Source: Nyssa sinensis
Lineage: Eukaryota; Streptophyta; Magnoliopsida; Cornales; Nyssaceae
DNA length: 64,000 nucleotides
Direction: 5' to 3'
NCBI GenBank assembly: GCA_008638375.1
Contig: CM018038.1
Span: forward strand, 29,610,753 to 29,674,752
The notes under the pieces are model-generated. The model had not been told where the DNA came from, did not search any database, and worked only from the letters and a program-made list of their open reading frames with translations. Positions 47,724 to 58,384 of this stretch are shown piece by piece; the first letter of the stretch is position 1; the number at the start of each line of letters is the position of its first letter. Both the position numbers and the translations under genes were made by a program.

Positions 47724-48376
47724 TCATCTTTGATGGAAAACTCTCCCAAAACTTGGCTTACCACAAGTTAGGGAATCGGAGAAGACCTCGAGGTTCTGAG
47801 CCTCATATTCTAAAGCTAGCTTTAATCCAAAGATAAGAGCCTCGTATTCTGCTTCATTGTTTGAAGCTTTGAACCCCAAACTTACTACCTTTTCTGCTAT
47901 AAACCCATTAGGGGATCGTAGCACCAAGTCGACGCCAGAACCATAGTCGGTAGAAGATCCATCGGTATAAAGTTGCCATGTACCAGAGCTTTCACAAAGT
48001 TGTGCCCTGTCTTGCAGTGCTGGGGTGAATTCAAGCGACAAAATTGACCGAGGCTTGCCCTTTGATGGAGGTCTGTGGAATATAAAATATGTCAAATTCC
48101 CCTAATTCTACCGACCACTTGACCTAGTTGTCCTGAGACTTCTGGCTTCCGAAGCACCAACTTCAGCGGATAGGCCGTTGGGATCTCAATGGGATGAGCT
48201 TGAAAGTAGGGTCTGAGCTTCCGTGCTGAGGTTATTAGGGCGAAGGCTAATTTTTCAATCTCTAGATATCTTTTTTCTATGTCCAGTAATGTCTTGTTGA
48301 CGTAGAATGTGGGCTTCTTGACTCCCCTTGTCCTACCTGACCAGTATAGAACTGACAGCTTTTTCGGAGATAGCAA
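47724..48376 (-). pseudogene. Tat RNase H remnant
   Basis: The segment 48,092-48,376 encodes the RT-RNase H connection (KPTFYVNKTLLDIEKRYLEIE, LAFALITSARKLRPYF). After a frameshift, 47,724-48,095 gives the second RNase H domain: WQLYTDGSSTDYGSGVDLVL with the first catalytic Asp, and ASNNEAEYEALIFGL with the catalytic Glu, then EVFSDSL with the next Asp. Two consecutive RNase H-like regions fit Gypsy pol. Confidence 0.88.
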
Positions 48377-48399
48377 GATAGAGGAGTAGATTTTCCCCT

Positions 48400-49210
48400 T
48401 GGACTGGCTTTGATAAGAGTTTAGGGGAAGCCAGGTACTCCTTCAGTTCTTGAAAAGCTTTTCACATTCCTCTTACCACTGTAGGGCTCGATTACGTACC
48501 TTTCAGGGCTTTGAAGAACGGTAGGCAACGATCAGTAGATTTAGGAGATAAATCTACTCAGAGCTGCGATTCTACCTTTTAAAGCTTGAATGTCTTTCTT
48601 GGTCTTTGGCAACTCCAGCCCAATCAAAGCCCTGATTTGAGTGGGTCTGCTTCAGTACCTCCCTGAGAGACAATATACCCCAAGAACTTTCCCTTGGGTA
48701 CACCGAATGTGCATTTCGAGGGATTCAATTTCATCTTATGCTTCTTTAGGATGTCGAATGTCTGAGCTAAGTGCTAGAAGTGGCTGCTTTTTTTGTAAGC
48801 TCTTGACCAACATGTCGTCAATGTAAACCTCCATGGTGCTGCCGATCAGAGGACTGAATATCTTGTTGACCAGACGTTGATATAGTCGCCCCAGTATTTT
48901 TTAGGCCGAACGGCATCATTCTATAGCAATAGAAACCTCGCTCGATTATGAATGCTGTCTTTTCTTGGTCTGGAGGGTACATCTGGATCTGGTTATATCC
49001 AGACTAAGCATCCATGAAGCTCATGAGTTCCTGTCCTGCAGTAGCATCAACCAGCTGATCTATCATTGGTAGTAGAAAGCTGTCTTTTGGGCAAGCCTTG
49101 TTGAGGTCTATGTAGTTAACACAAACTCTCCACTTTTCATTTTTCTTTTTGACTAGAAGCAGTGTTAGCAAGCCATTCTGGATAAAATACCTCTCGTATC
49201 ATCTTGGCTT
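48400..49210 (-). pseudogene. Tat reverse-transcriptase remnant
   Basis: Visible RT blocks on the minus strand: WRVCVNYIDLNKACPKD (about 49,090-49,140), SFMDA*SGYNQIQMYPPDQEKTAF with an in-frame stop (about 48,960-49,030), YCYRMMPFGLKNTGAT (about 48,895-48,935), and DDMLVKSL-type text around 48,800-48,830 in another frame. At least two stops and one or more frameshifts; no enzyme can be made from it. Confidence 0.88.
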
Positions 49211-49618
49211 CCAGTAGCCTCTAAACCTCCTCATTAATGATCTGATGTCGCTCTGGAGCGAGTGGCCTTCTTTTTTGTCTCACTAGGGGGTGATCAAGAT
49301 TTACAATCAATTTGTGAGTAATGAGGTCTGGATCTATGCCCTTCATATCCTTTGTTTCCTAGGCAAACACTAAGAGGTTATTTCTTAAAAATCTTACCAT
49401 CTCTTCCTGCTTGGCAGGCGTCAAGTCCGGACCAATTTGCAAGTATCGCCCTTGTTCTTCCGAGCTAACCAGTACTTTAATAGGGGTCTCCTACGGGCTT
49501 GGCCCTACTGTCCCTTCCTCTAGGGCTTAGAGGCTCATCAATTCTGGTAAGGGCAGTCTTCTGCCTCGTGATGGTCGGTAAGGTCTGGATCCTCGCCTTC
49601 ACGAGCATACAATAATTG

Positions 49619-50060
49619 TTATTTGGGGGCCCTCTCCTTGAGCGCTAGAGCATGACATTCTCGAGAGGTCGGTTGACATCCTTTGATGGAGTAAACAGCA
49701 TGATTGTGGACGTACCTCACGCATTGGTGGAAGGTCGAAATGACTGCTCCCATCTGGTGTAGCCAAGGTCTCCCAATTATGACGTTATAAGGGGACTTGG
49801 CATTCAGAACCATGTATTCTAACATCGTCGTCTTTTGTCCCTCTCTCTCTCTTGCTGTGGTTGGAAGGTCAATCCTCCCCAGCGGGGTACTGAGGTTCCC
49901 ATCAAATCCTACCATGATAGCAATAGTGGGCTTGATGTCGTTGGGATTGAGCTTTATCTGTTTGAGGGGTTCGTAGAATAGCACATTCGCAGAACTCCCT
50001 GTGTCCACCAAGACTCTTCGGATCTCAAAGTTGGCAATTTTAAGGGAGATAACGAGAGCA
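49619..50060 (-). pseudogene. Tat aspartic protease domain
   Basis: Open for 130 codons from 50,011. The active-site motif is VDTGSSANVLF (D-T-G, about 49,985-50,015); the upstream text IANFEIRRVL continues in frame. Downstream MVLNAKSPYNVIIGRPWLHQM is the flap/ILGR-equivalent block. This is the least damaged domain of the element, but it is cut off from gag and RT by stops. Confidence 0.88.
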
Positions 50061-50389
50061 TCACTGTGAGGAACAGTGTACTCCTACAAGATCTTGAATC
50101 TGAGAACTGGATCTCAAGGTACTGGCCTCAATCTTTTTTCGACATTGGAGATCTGTAGGATGCTGGGAGTAATTTTGGCCTACCGAGCATACCATTTTCT
50201 TGCTCGGTTGAACGTCTCTATTGTTAGGGTATCTGTATAGAGGACAAAGATAACTTGATTGTTCTATTGTTGAGGCCCATTCTGTCCTTCCCTTTGTTTT
50301 GGTCTCTGGTCCGGCCTTTGGTCCAGTTCTCTGGTCTAGTCTTTTCTGTTGAGGTCTGTTATTGCGGGGGTTCTACCTCCCGTTCTTGC

Positions 50390-51990
50390 TTGATAAACTC
50401 CTGTAGTCATCCTCTCCTTATGAGCTGCTCGATTTCATGTTTAAGGGACTTGCATGTGTCAGTTGCATGCCCGTGGTCTTTATAGAAGTCACAATACTTG
50501 TTCTGATCCCGGTAGCTAGGATCGCCTCTTAGCGGCTCTGGCCATCTTAGGTTTTCACGTGATCGGACTTGCTGAAGTATATGAGTCAGGGAGGCATTCA
50601 GAGGAGTGAAGGTAGTGAATCTCCTTAGAGCAGTGCTGTTTGGAGTTTTGGAAGCAGTTCTTCTATCTGGGCTTCTTCCCCTCTTCCTGATTGTACTGGA
50701 GTCCTTCTGTTCATCCTACTGAGCCTGTTCTTTAGTCTTTTGAGCTGGACTCTTTGCTTCCTCCAGATTTATGTACTTCCTAGCCCGATCCATGAGGGCT
50801 GCCATATCGGCATGAGGGCTCTTTGTTAGAGAATCCCTAAAGCCTCCTTGTGCGAGTCCAGATGTCATAGCAACTACTAAAAAGCTCGGGCTACAATCTG
50901 TAATCTCCGTGAGCTCGGCATTAAAGCGTGCAATATAACCTCGGAGGGGTTCCTCTTTGGACTGTTTTACTTTAAGCAAGAATTCTGGGCCCTTCCTCAA
51001 CCTCTTGCTAGTCATGAACCTATCTAGGAAGCGCATGCCGAGCTCATAGAAGCTGGTGGCTAAGCTCGGTGGGAGGTGGTGGAACCATTTTAGTGCTATA
51101 CCTTTGAGGCTAGTAATGAATATACGACACATGAAGGCATCTGAAGCCCCGTGTAGTGCCATGGTGTGCTGGTAATGAGAAAGATGATCCCCCGAGTCCC
51201 TAGTCTCATCATAAGGGGTGAACTTTGGGATGATGAACTTCATCGGCCTCTCTTAGCCATGATAGTAAAGGTGAATAGGCGTGGCGAGCCTTCTGAGCAG
51301 CTTAGATAGCTCGTCCTGCTCTACAGGGAGTTGAATACCTCTCATCATAACAGTGCGGTCCATAGAGTCCGCAACTTTTTCTGCTCTTTGTGGGTCCCTA
51401 GGCAGGACTTCTTGCGAGTCTTGCCTTGTAGTTTCGGCTCTTACCTGAATGGGATAGGCATGTCTCATGGCTGGAGGAGGATTTTGGTGCTCCTGGGCTG
51501 AAGGAATTGGAGCCGCTTGAGGTTGAGACTCTTACAGCGCTGGATTCGCTCTTGAAGCCCCTAGGGTTGGAGCCGTAATAGTGCTTCGATAGTGGATGTC
51601 TGGAATAAAAGTTGGTATCCCCTTGCTTGCGGCTGCTGACGGCTGTGGGTCTCCACTAATGTCGGCTGCACCTTGGGGATACACCGGTTGATTATTGGGA
51701 ATCTCTTCATGAAATCCTCCGTCCATGGTGGCGATAGGAGGTTGTGTCCTTTGATCAGCCGTGTTGACGGGTGGATTCAAAGGATTAGTTCCGAGGTTCC
51801 GGATGAGTATCACCAGAGTTTTAGACATGGTAAGTAGCTATTCTTGTATCAACTCGTTTTGTCGTTTGACTAAGTCAAGCTCTTGCTGCATGGGATCAGT
51901 TGTTCATCCCCTTCCTCGTCCGGCAAGAGGCTGGGGTTGAGGGTTCTAAGGATTTTGAGCATTCTTTCTCGGTCGGAGATTGGGAGCCAT
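50390..51990 (-). pseudogene. Tat gag remnant
   Basis: ATG at 51,990 starts MAPNLRPRKNAQNP and then a TAG stop. The same frame stays readable for over 400 codons, broken only by five or so stops (for example near 51,945, 51,832, 51,530, 51,250 and 50,715). Core at 50,716-51,243: IIPKFTPYDETRDSGDHLSHY, FITSLKGIALKWFHHLPP, RGYIARFNAEL, ARKYINLEEA, the Ty3-type gag domain. A knuckle-like YCDFYKDHGHATDTC lies at about 50,445-50,490. The frame is intact apart from point stops, which suggests decay by substitution rather than deletion. Confidence 0.88.
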
Positions 51991-52060
51991 AGGTCCTCCA
52001 GTGAGAAGGAGGATGAGTTTGTTCATAAGTAGAGCACTTTTGTTGAAAGAATGATTGTCG

Positions 52061-52081
52061 TTCCCATAGACGGTGCCAAAC
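52061..52081 (-). other. Primer-binding site of the Tat element
   Basis: The minus strand reads GTTTGGCACCGTCTATGGGAA directly after the 5' LTR's final CA. This is the TTTGGCGCCGTCTGTGGGAA-type site common in plant Gypsy elements, with two apparent transitions. Confidence 0.85.
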
Positions 52082-52640
52082 TGATGTTGCATTTTTTGGT
52101 TGATAAGGGCTCCGAACTTCGTTGCTTGAGAAGTACTCAAAGAAAAGGATCAGAGGGCCACCAGATTGGCTCCGGCAGTAGCCGCTCCGATACTTAAATC
52201 AATAAAACTGAATTGAAAGACTGTAATGTAAACCAAAGAATGAGCATGAATCTAAAGCGTACCTCTAGGGTATAATTTATAGGTTGTGGCTTTCCTAAGT
52301 TGATTAGGATTTGGAGCCATGAATGTAAGGATTTGATCATCGGAGAATGGCAGTTACCATGTTAGACACTGCGCTTGATAGATATCCGTAGATGGCAGTT
52401 TCCTTGTTGATGAATGTTTCCTTTTCCTTTGTTCAGTAGGATATTTAAGGTGGTGATGAGCTCTGAACCTCGAAGGATGCTATGAAGACCTTATACTCGG
52501 CCCTATGTGCTCTGAAGGATGATCGCCTAAGCCTGCTCTGAATGGCTGATTGTATGTGTCTGCTCTAGATGGCCGAGCTTTAATTGGTCTGTAGTCACAC
52601 GTGTCACATGGAAACTGGTCTATCATTTTGTAGTATATCA
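52082..52640 (-). repeat. 5' LTR of the Tat element (559 bp)
   Basis: Partner of 41,927-42,484. On the minus strand it starts TGATATACTAC, carries a TATA-like CCTATAAATTATACCC (about 52,265-52,281) and ends CAACATCA. Confidence 0.95.
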
Positions 52641-52687
52641 GGTTCATTACACCAATTCCGTCCACCAGCATTGTTGAGTTGCTACTC

Positions 52688-52727
52688 ATGTATGTATGTA
52701 TGTATGTATGTATGTATGTATATATAT
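52688..52727. repeat. (ATGT)n tetranucleotide microsatellite
   Basis: About eight ATGT units followed by TATATATATG, just outside the Tat element's target duplication. Confidence 0.95.
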
Positions 52728-52973
52728 GCTCGCACATTTATTAGAAAAGGCAAGTCTAACGTCTTCTTGGGTAGAAAGAAAACGAAGGAAAAAAAAAAAG
52801 ATGAAAAAGGGGGAAGACGTTTTTTTCTTCTTCTCCGCAATCCAACCAAACACATTATTACAACGAAATAATTGAAGATACCATCAAAATTAGGCATTTA
52901 TAGTAGGGAATGATGAATGTTGTTTAAATTTCCTTTTATAATGCTATAACATAATTCAAGTCAACTTATGTAT

Positions 52974-53818
52974 GATGCAATAATTACACCTTAACAATTT
53001 GGGAAAGTGAAGCATTATTAATTTGCTAAATTTTTAAAATTTGTATCTAAAATTTTAATTATGCAATATTGATGTGATAAAATCAAATTAATTACATAAT
53101 CTAAAATAATATCAATAATATAATACCACATCAATGCTACGTCATTTAGGATAAACTTTTAAACAAATATTTGAAAATTCCTCGTTTAAATATTGAAGCA
53201 ACAAATGATAGTATGTTATTGATATACCACAAATTGACTACGGTAGTTTAGCATGATGCAATAATTACACCTTAATTAACAATTTGGGAAAGTGAAGCAT
53301 CATTAATTTGCTAAATTTTTAAATTTGTATCTAAAATTTTAATTATGCAATACTGATGTGATAAAATCATATTAATTACATAATCTAAAATAATATCAAT
53401 AATATAATAACACATCAATAATACATCATTTGGGATAAAATTTTAAACAAATATTTGACAATTCTTTGTTTAAATATTGAAGCAACAAATGATAGTATGT
53501 TATTGATATACCACAAATTGATTCCGGTAGTTTAGCATGATATAATAATTACACCTTAATTAACAATTTGGGAAAGTGAAGCATCATTAATTTGCTAAAT
53601 TTTTAAATTTGTATCTGAAATTTTAATTATGCAATACTGATGTGATAAAATCATATTAATTACATAATCTAAAATAATATCAATAATATAATAACACATC
53701 AATACTACATCATTTGGGATAAAATGTTGAATAAATATTTGACAATTCCTCATTTAAATATTAAAGCAACAAATGATAGTAAGTTATTGATATACCATAA
53801 ATTGACTACGGTAGTTCA
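52974..53818. repeat. 283-bp tandem array, three units
   Basis: Units begin GATGCAATAATTACACC at 52,974 and 53,255 and GATATAATAATTACACC at 53,539 (periods 281 and 284). Each ends with GATATACCA-AAATTGA-T-CGGTAGTT. Very AT-rich; no coding. The second and third units are more alike than the first, which shows ACCTTAACAA instead of ACCTTAATTAACAA. The array lies about 2 kb upstream of the sucrose transporter promoter. Confidence 0.92.
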
Positions 53819-53819
53819 G

Positions 53820-54235
53820 AGTTACCGAGACATGGCAGGAGTCCACCAAGAGTTCGTCGGTGTACAGATCTTGAGGTAATCAGTTCATTCAGCCAACCGA
53901 GTACGGACGTTTTAGAAGTGAAGGATTCCGAACTTGTCATCGCCTTTCATGGGTTATCGATCTCAAAATAAGAAAACAAAGTTCACTATGAAAACTACCA
54001 TCTATGGATATCTACGAATTCTTACTTCTATGCCCCCTAATCCTATTCAAATTGGGAGATCTACACCCTATAAATAAAGCAGTAAGGTACACTTTCTAGT
54101 CATGATCAATTCTTCTCTTGAATTATTGTTCTGATTTCGTTACTAATTTTATTATCGGAGCAACTACCACCGGAACCTTTCCGGTGACTTTCTAATCTCA
54201 AGTTCTTAACAGACAACAAAGAACAAGGAAACCTT
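53820..54235 (+). mobile_element. Solo Tat-like LTR (+ orientation)
   Basis: Shares the order of blocks of the Tat LTR read on its coding strand: CCTAATCCTATTCAAATTGG, CACCCTATAAATAAAGC (TATA), AGGTACACTTT, then ATCGGAGCAACTACCACCGG and a CTTAACA end. No primer site with gag follows. The left border is unclear, so no target duplication can be offered. Confidence 0.6.
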
Positions 54236-54382
54236 TCGACCAAAAAAAAGAAACATCAATTAGTATTTTTATTTTTTGTGTAATTCATTTAGGGTAACGC
54301 TATTCGAACTCTCATTTATATTTACATTTCAAAAGGTGTACTTTTAATCGTTAAAAAAAAAAAAAAAAGAGAAAGGAATACA

Positions 54383-54414
54383 ATATGATTGGAGTGAGAC
54401 CACTCCAATCATAT
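54383..54414. repeat. Perfect 14-bp inverted repeat with 4-nt loop
   Basis: ATATGATTGGAGTG, loop AGAC, CACTCCAATCATAT. Perfect stem of 14 bp, 1.4 kb upstream of the TATA box of the transporter gene. No following T-run to suggest a transcript end. Confidence 0.9.
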
Positions 54415-55790
54415 CGTCGCATGTGTACAACTTGTTAATCATACTTATTTGACAAATTATAATTTGAGTGACATAAGTCAATGAATCATCTTGGTTCATG
54501 CAATAATTTCTTTACAAAAATTAGTCAAAATTGTAAAGTTTTATATCCTACCACATTTATCTCATATTGTAAACCATTGTCTCAGGAGGATATACGACCC
54601 ATCATCCATGAGCCCTGCCTATGAATCCTGTCTCTTGTTAGAGGGTGAGTTACAACTTATAAGATGATGAATATAGTAAGACATAGAACATTGCTCAAAT
54701 CAAAATTGGAGAAACTATGACTTTTGAGGCACTTGTCACATCTCCGTTGGAGAGGACGTCAATATATTGCTTTCCTTCTTTCAAATCTTGATGAATTAGG
54801 AAGTGATGAATTAAAAAAATAAATATGAAAATAAAAAATAAATATGTAAATTTTTTTGTGTGAGTAAAAATCATTAAATATAAAAAGCAAGTACAATTTT
54901 TTAAAAAATTTATGGTACATAATACTTCTCAAATTTTGACTCTTAAATAATACAATAATTAGGTTAGTTATTTCAGTAAATTATCTAAGTTTGCTGCTAA
55001 TTAGGTGCTTGTTGCTACATTATTTAGGATAAAACCTTACAAAATTATTCTTAAGAGAAGAATGAGTTGTAATAATTGCCACGCCCTATTTTTAAAATGA
55101 GTAATATTAAATATATCGAATTAATTTATCAAATTAATTAATTAATTTTTTAAAAATTTAAATAAAATAATTACATATATTTCTTAATTATAAAAATAAT
55201 AATAATATATCATCTGATAAACTAAATCAGTACGAATCAATTTACTTTTAAAATAAGGTGGTTAATTTGTTTAGTCTTTCTATATCATTAATCTTCTAAA
55301 AATTAAGTTTATTAATCTATGTGTATGTTAGAATCCTCGAAGACTGTGGGCGGCATATCATTAATATCAGAATCCTCAAACTAAATAAGTAATTTTATTC
55401 ATACCATTTCACTCTTTAAAAAATTACTAAATTTATTCATCTATTTGACATGAATTATTACATTCCTTAAATGTAAGAAAAAAGAAATCAATTATTTTAA
55501 ATTATCTTATATAATATATCTATAAATAATATTAATTAATCAAGCATAGGAATTAGGATGATTGAAGACGATGACGAGGAGTTTTTAAATAAAAGTATAG
55601 AATAATTCTATGTATCTAGAATTTAAATTTCTATTTATATATTTCAATAGATAACTGAACCGAAAACACAGGTGAATTAATGCGGGCGCATTCATGGCGG
55701 TGACTTGTGGGGACCCGTACAGATACTTGGATTAAGGCCTCACCATAGCAGGTATAACCAGTCACCTCCATGCAATACCACCAAAAACCC
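54415..55790. other. AT-rich upstream region of the sucrose transporter
   Basis: No ORF or element was recognised. Contains long A/T tracts and short AATT/TTAATTAA palindromes (55,120-55,150). Likely holds the distal promoter, but I cannot assign specific elements. Confidence 0.45.
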
Positions 55791-55798
55791 TATAAATA
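55791..55798 (+). promoter_or_regulatory. TATA box of the sucrose transporter gene
   Basis: TATAAATA about 130 bp before the start codon, preceded by AAAACCC. Transcription would start near 55,820-55,830, leaving a 5' leader of about 95 nt with a GAGAGA tract. A short upstream ATG (55,886) meets TGA after three codons. Confidence 0.75.
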
Positions 55799-55919
55799 AC
55801 TCAAACCAAACAGCAAACATTAACTGTGTTTTTTTGAAGACAAAAGGCAGATCCATAGAGAATTAAAGAGTCTGTGTGTTTGTGCATGTGTGAGTGAGAA
55901 AGAGAGAGACTGTTTAGCC

Positions 55920-58384
55920 ATGGACGTTGGAAATAATAAAGACCCTTCGCCTCTGCAAGTGGAAGAAGCGCAATCACCACTGGCTTCAAGCCCACTGAAG
56001 AAGATAATATTGGTGGCGTCGATTGCCGCCGGAGTCCAGTTTGGGTGGGCCTTGCAGCTTTCCCTCTTGACCCCATACGTACAGCAGCTCGGGGTCCCGC
56101 ACACATGGGCCGCCTTCGTCTGGCTCTGCGGCCCCGTCTCCGGTATGCTCGTCCAACCTATCGTCGGCTACTATAGTGACCGCTGCACCTCCAGCTTCGG
56201 CCGCCGCCGCCCGTTCATCGCTGCTGGCGCCGCCCTCGTCTCCATTGCCGTATTCCTCATAGGCTTCGCCGCCGACCTCGGCCATGCTATGGGCGATTCC
56301 CTGGACAAAATCCCGAAACCCCGGGCTGTCGCCTTCTTCGTCATCGGCTTCTGGATCCTCGACGTTGCCAACAACATGTTACAAGGTCCTTGCCGTGCCT
56401 TCCTCGCCGATCTCTCCGGCCGCAGTCAACAAAAAACCCGATCCGCGAACGCCTTCTATTCCTTCTTCATGGCCGTCGGAAACGTCCTCGGCTACTCCGC
56501 CGGCTCATACACTCATCTCCACGACCTGTTTCCGTTTACACAAACACGTGCATGCGACGTGTATTGTTCAAACCTCAAAAGCTGTTTCTTTATATCCATT
56601 ACATTGTTGATGGCCGTTACAATAATTGCGCTTACTATAGTACCGGAAAAGCCACTGGAACCGGGAAAAGCCAGTGGTTTAGAGGAAAGTGATGAATTGG
56701 GAGGGAAGAGCGAGACGGTACCTTTTTTTGGGGATATATTCGAAGCATTGAAGGACTTGGATAGGTCCATGTGGATCCTACTTCTGGTGACTTGTCTGAA
56801 TTGGATTGCTTGGTTCCCCTACTTGTTGTTCGACACTGACTGGATGGGGAAGGAGGTCTACGGAGGAGAGGTTGGGAAAGGGACATTGTACGAGCAAGGT
56901 GTGCGTGCGGGTGCATTGGGGTTGATGCTCAACTCTGTGGTGTTGGGGTTCATGTCCCTGGCGGTTGAATTCTTGGTGGGCAGAATGGGTGGTGCAAAGC
57001 GTTTGTGGGGTGCCGTCAACTTCATTCTAGCTATTTGCTTGGCTATGATGGTGGTCGTCACCAAAATGGCCGAGTCTTCCAGGCGTTACGACGCTTCCGG
57101 CCAGCCTTTGCCACCAGACACGACTGTTAAGGCCAGCGCGTTAGCTGTCTTTGCAGTGTTGGGTATTCCTCTCGCGGTCAGCTTTCTTTCCTCATATTAT
57201 CATTTTCCTTTTTAAAATATATGATTTTTTTAAAGAATTCTGAAAAAAAAAAAATCTTATCAAACGTTGTCATATTTATATAAAAAAAAATATGCTTAAA
57301 ATGATTTTAAAAAAATAGTTTTCTCCTGACTCCCCAATTTAAAATTTTAAAATAGCTAAGAATTTTGATTTTGTAACGAATAATTAAAAAAAAAAATCAG
57401 AAAACTAATAAGAATATAAATTTGAAGTCAACAAATTTTGAAAATGAAAAATTATTTGTAAACATACTTTTCATAAAAAAGATTTGTACAAATTAATTAA
57501 CTTAAATGTGTCATTTATTTACATAGGTCGGTTAGGGAGAAAAATAATTTAGATTTTTTGTATTTTCTAATAAATGTGAATTTATGAAAATACAAAGACA
57601 TTACTTCAAAAGAGGTTTTTTTTTTTAAAAAAAAATGAAGTTATATAGTTACCCTATTTATTTTATTTTATTTGTATCTGAAAATTGTTGATAAATGATG
57701 AACTTCTTTGTTGACAGTTGACAGATTCATTTTTAGGGATTTGAAACTTTTTTTAAAAAAATATTATTGATGATACTAAATATTTGGTAATGAAGTGCCA
57801 GATTAATTATAACTGTGATATAAAAATTGCTTTTTATCTTTGTGCAGGTAACTTTCAGCATTCCTTTTGCACTTGCATCCATCTTCTCTCACTCTTCTGG
57901 TGCAGGACAAGGTAATGTTTTGAACTAACTTTTTGGGGGGGTATATACTATTAAGACAATCTTCTAATATATATAACTTGTGATGATGTTTGATTTAATA
58001 GGCCTTTCTTTGGGAGTTCTGAATCTTGCTATAGTTATCCCGCAGGTAACATTTCATTACTACATTACCATACATAAAGTTTGATATATATATATATATA
58101 TATATATTGTGGATTGTATTACATGTTTTAGCAGAGGTGACCCCCCCCCCCCCCCCAAAAAATATGGACTAATTTTGGCTATTCATGCAACGTTGAAACA
58201 GATGTTGGTGTCGGCGACGAGTGGACCTTGGGACGCTCTGTTTGGTGGCGGCAACTTACCGGCATTCGTAGTTGGAGCCATTGCAGCCATTGCAAGCGGA
58301 GTGGTCGCATTGACCATGCTCCCATCTCCGCCTCCTGATGTTCAGTCATCCAAAGTTTTGGGGGCCACCGCTTCATTTCATTGA
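55920..58384 (+). CDS. SUC2: Sucrose/H+ symporter, type I (SUT1 clade), four exons
   Basis: Plasma-membrane proton-coupled sucrose carrier of the GPH/MFS family; type I members load sucrose into phloem. Exons 55,920-57,176, 57,848-57,911, 58,002-58,045 and 58,202-58,384 give 1,548 nt, 515 residues, the usual length. All three introns are GT-AG and fall at family positions (GIPLA/VTFSIP, GAGQ/GLSLG, VIPQ/MLVSA). The start is GCCATGGAC; no longer in-frame ATG exists. Visible features: TM1 about 29-50; LGVPH with His61, equivalent to the substrate-linked His of AtSUC1; SFGRRRPFI (92-100) between TM2 and TM3; [19 protein letters not shown] in TM4; a central acidic loop; [17 protein letters not shown]; and [15 protein letters not shown] before the last helix. 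Exon 1 is strongly GC-rich at third positions in its first half. No lesions seen. The symbol denotes the family type, not a proven ortholog. Confidence 0.96.
57177..57847 (+). other. Intron 1 of the sucrose transporter
   Basis: 671 bp, GTCAGC...TGCAG, very AT-rich, with A- and T-tracts. A frame reading straight through it stops at 57,213-57,215; a retained intron would therefore truncate the protein after TM10 or so. Confidence 0.9.
58046..58201 (+). other. Intron 3 with (AT)n and a 16-C tract
   Basis: 156 bp, GTAACA...AACAG. Holds (TA)n at about 58,084-58,107 and sixteen consecutive C at 58,141-58,156, followed by AAAAAA. The tracts leave the splice sites untouched. Confidence 0.9.

Larger units (their letters stand above)
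41927..52640 (-). mobile_element. Complete Tat-lineage Gypsy retrotransposon (10,714 bp)
   Basis: Both LTRs are present (41,927-42,484 and 52,082-52,640), TG...CA, with a perfect 5-bp target duplication GGTTC at 41,922-41,926 and 52,641-52,645. Reading the minus strand: 5' LTR, primer site, gag, protease, RT, RNase H, integrase, tandem-repeat region, antisense ORF, polypurine tract, 3' LTR. Gene order (integrase after RNase H) makes it Gypsy; the extra 3' region with an antisense ORF points to the Tat lineage. By hand the LTRs differ at about 48 sites plus one indel (about 9%), mostly transitions, so the insertion is old. All protein genes carry stops or frameshifts. Confidence 0.93.

Noticed and set aside
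55890..55919. Longer N-terminus for the sucrose transporter
   Set aside because: The in-frame upstream extension has no ATG; GTG is not a credible plant start, and ATG at 55,920 has good context and matches family length.
57177..57215. Open frame continuing from exon 1 to a stop at 57,215
   Set aside because: It is intron read-through: splicing GCG|GTCAGC to TGCAG|GTAACT restores the family sequence [11 protein letters not shown].
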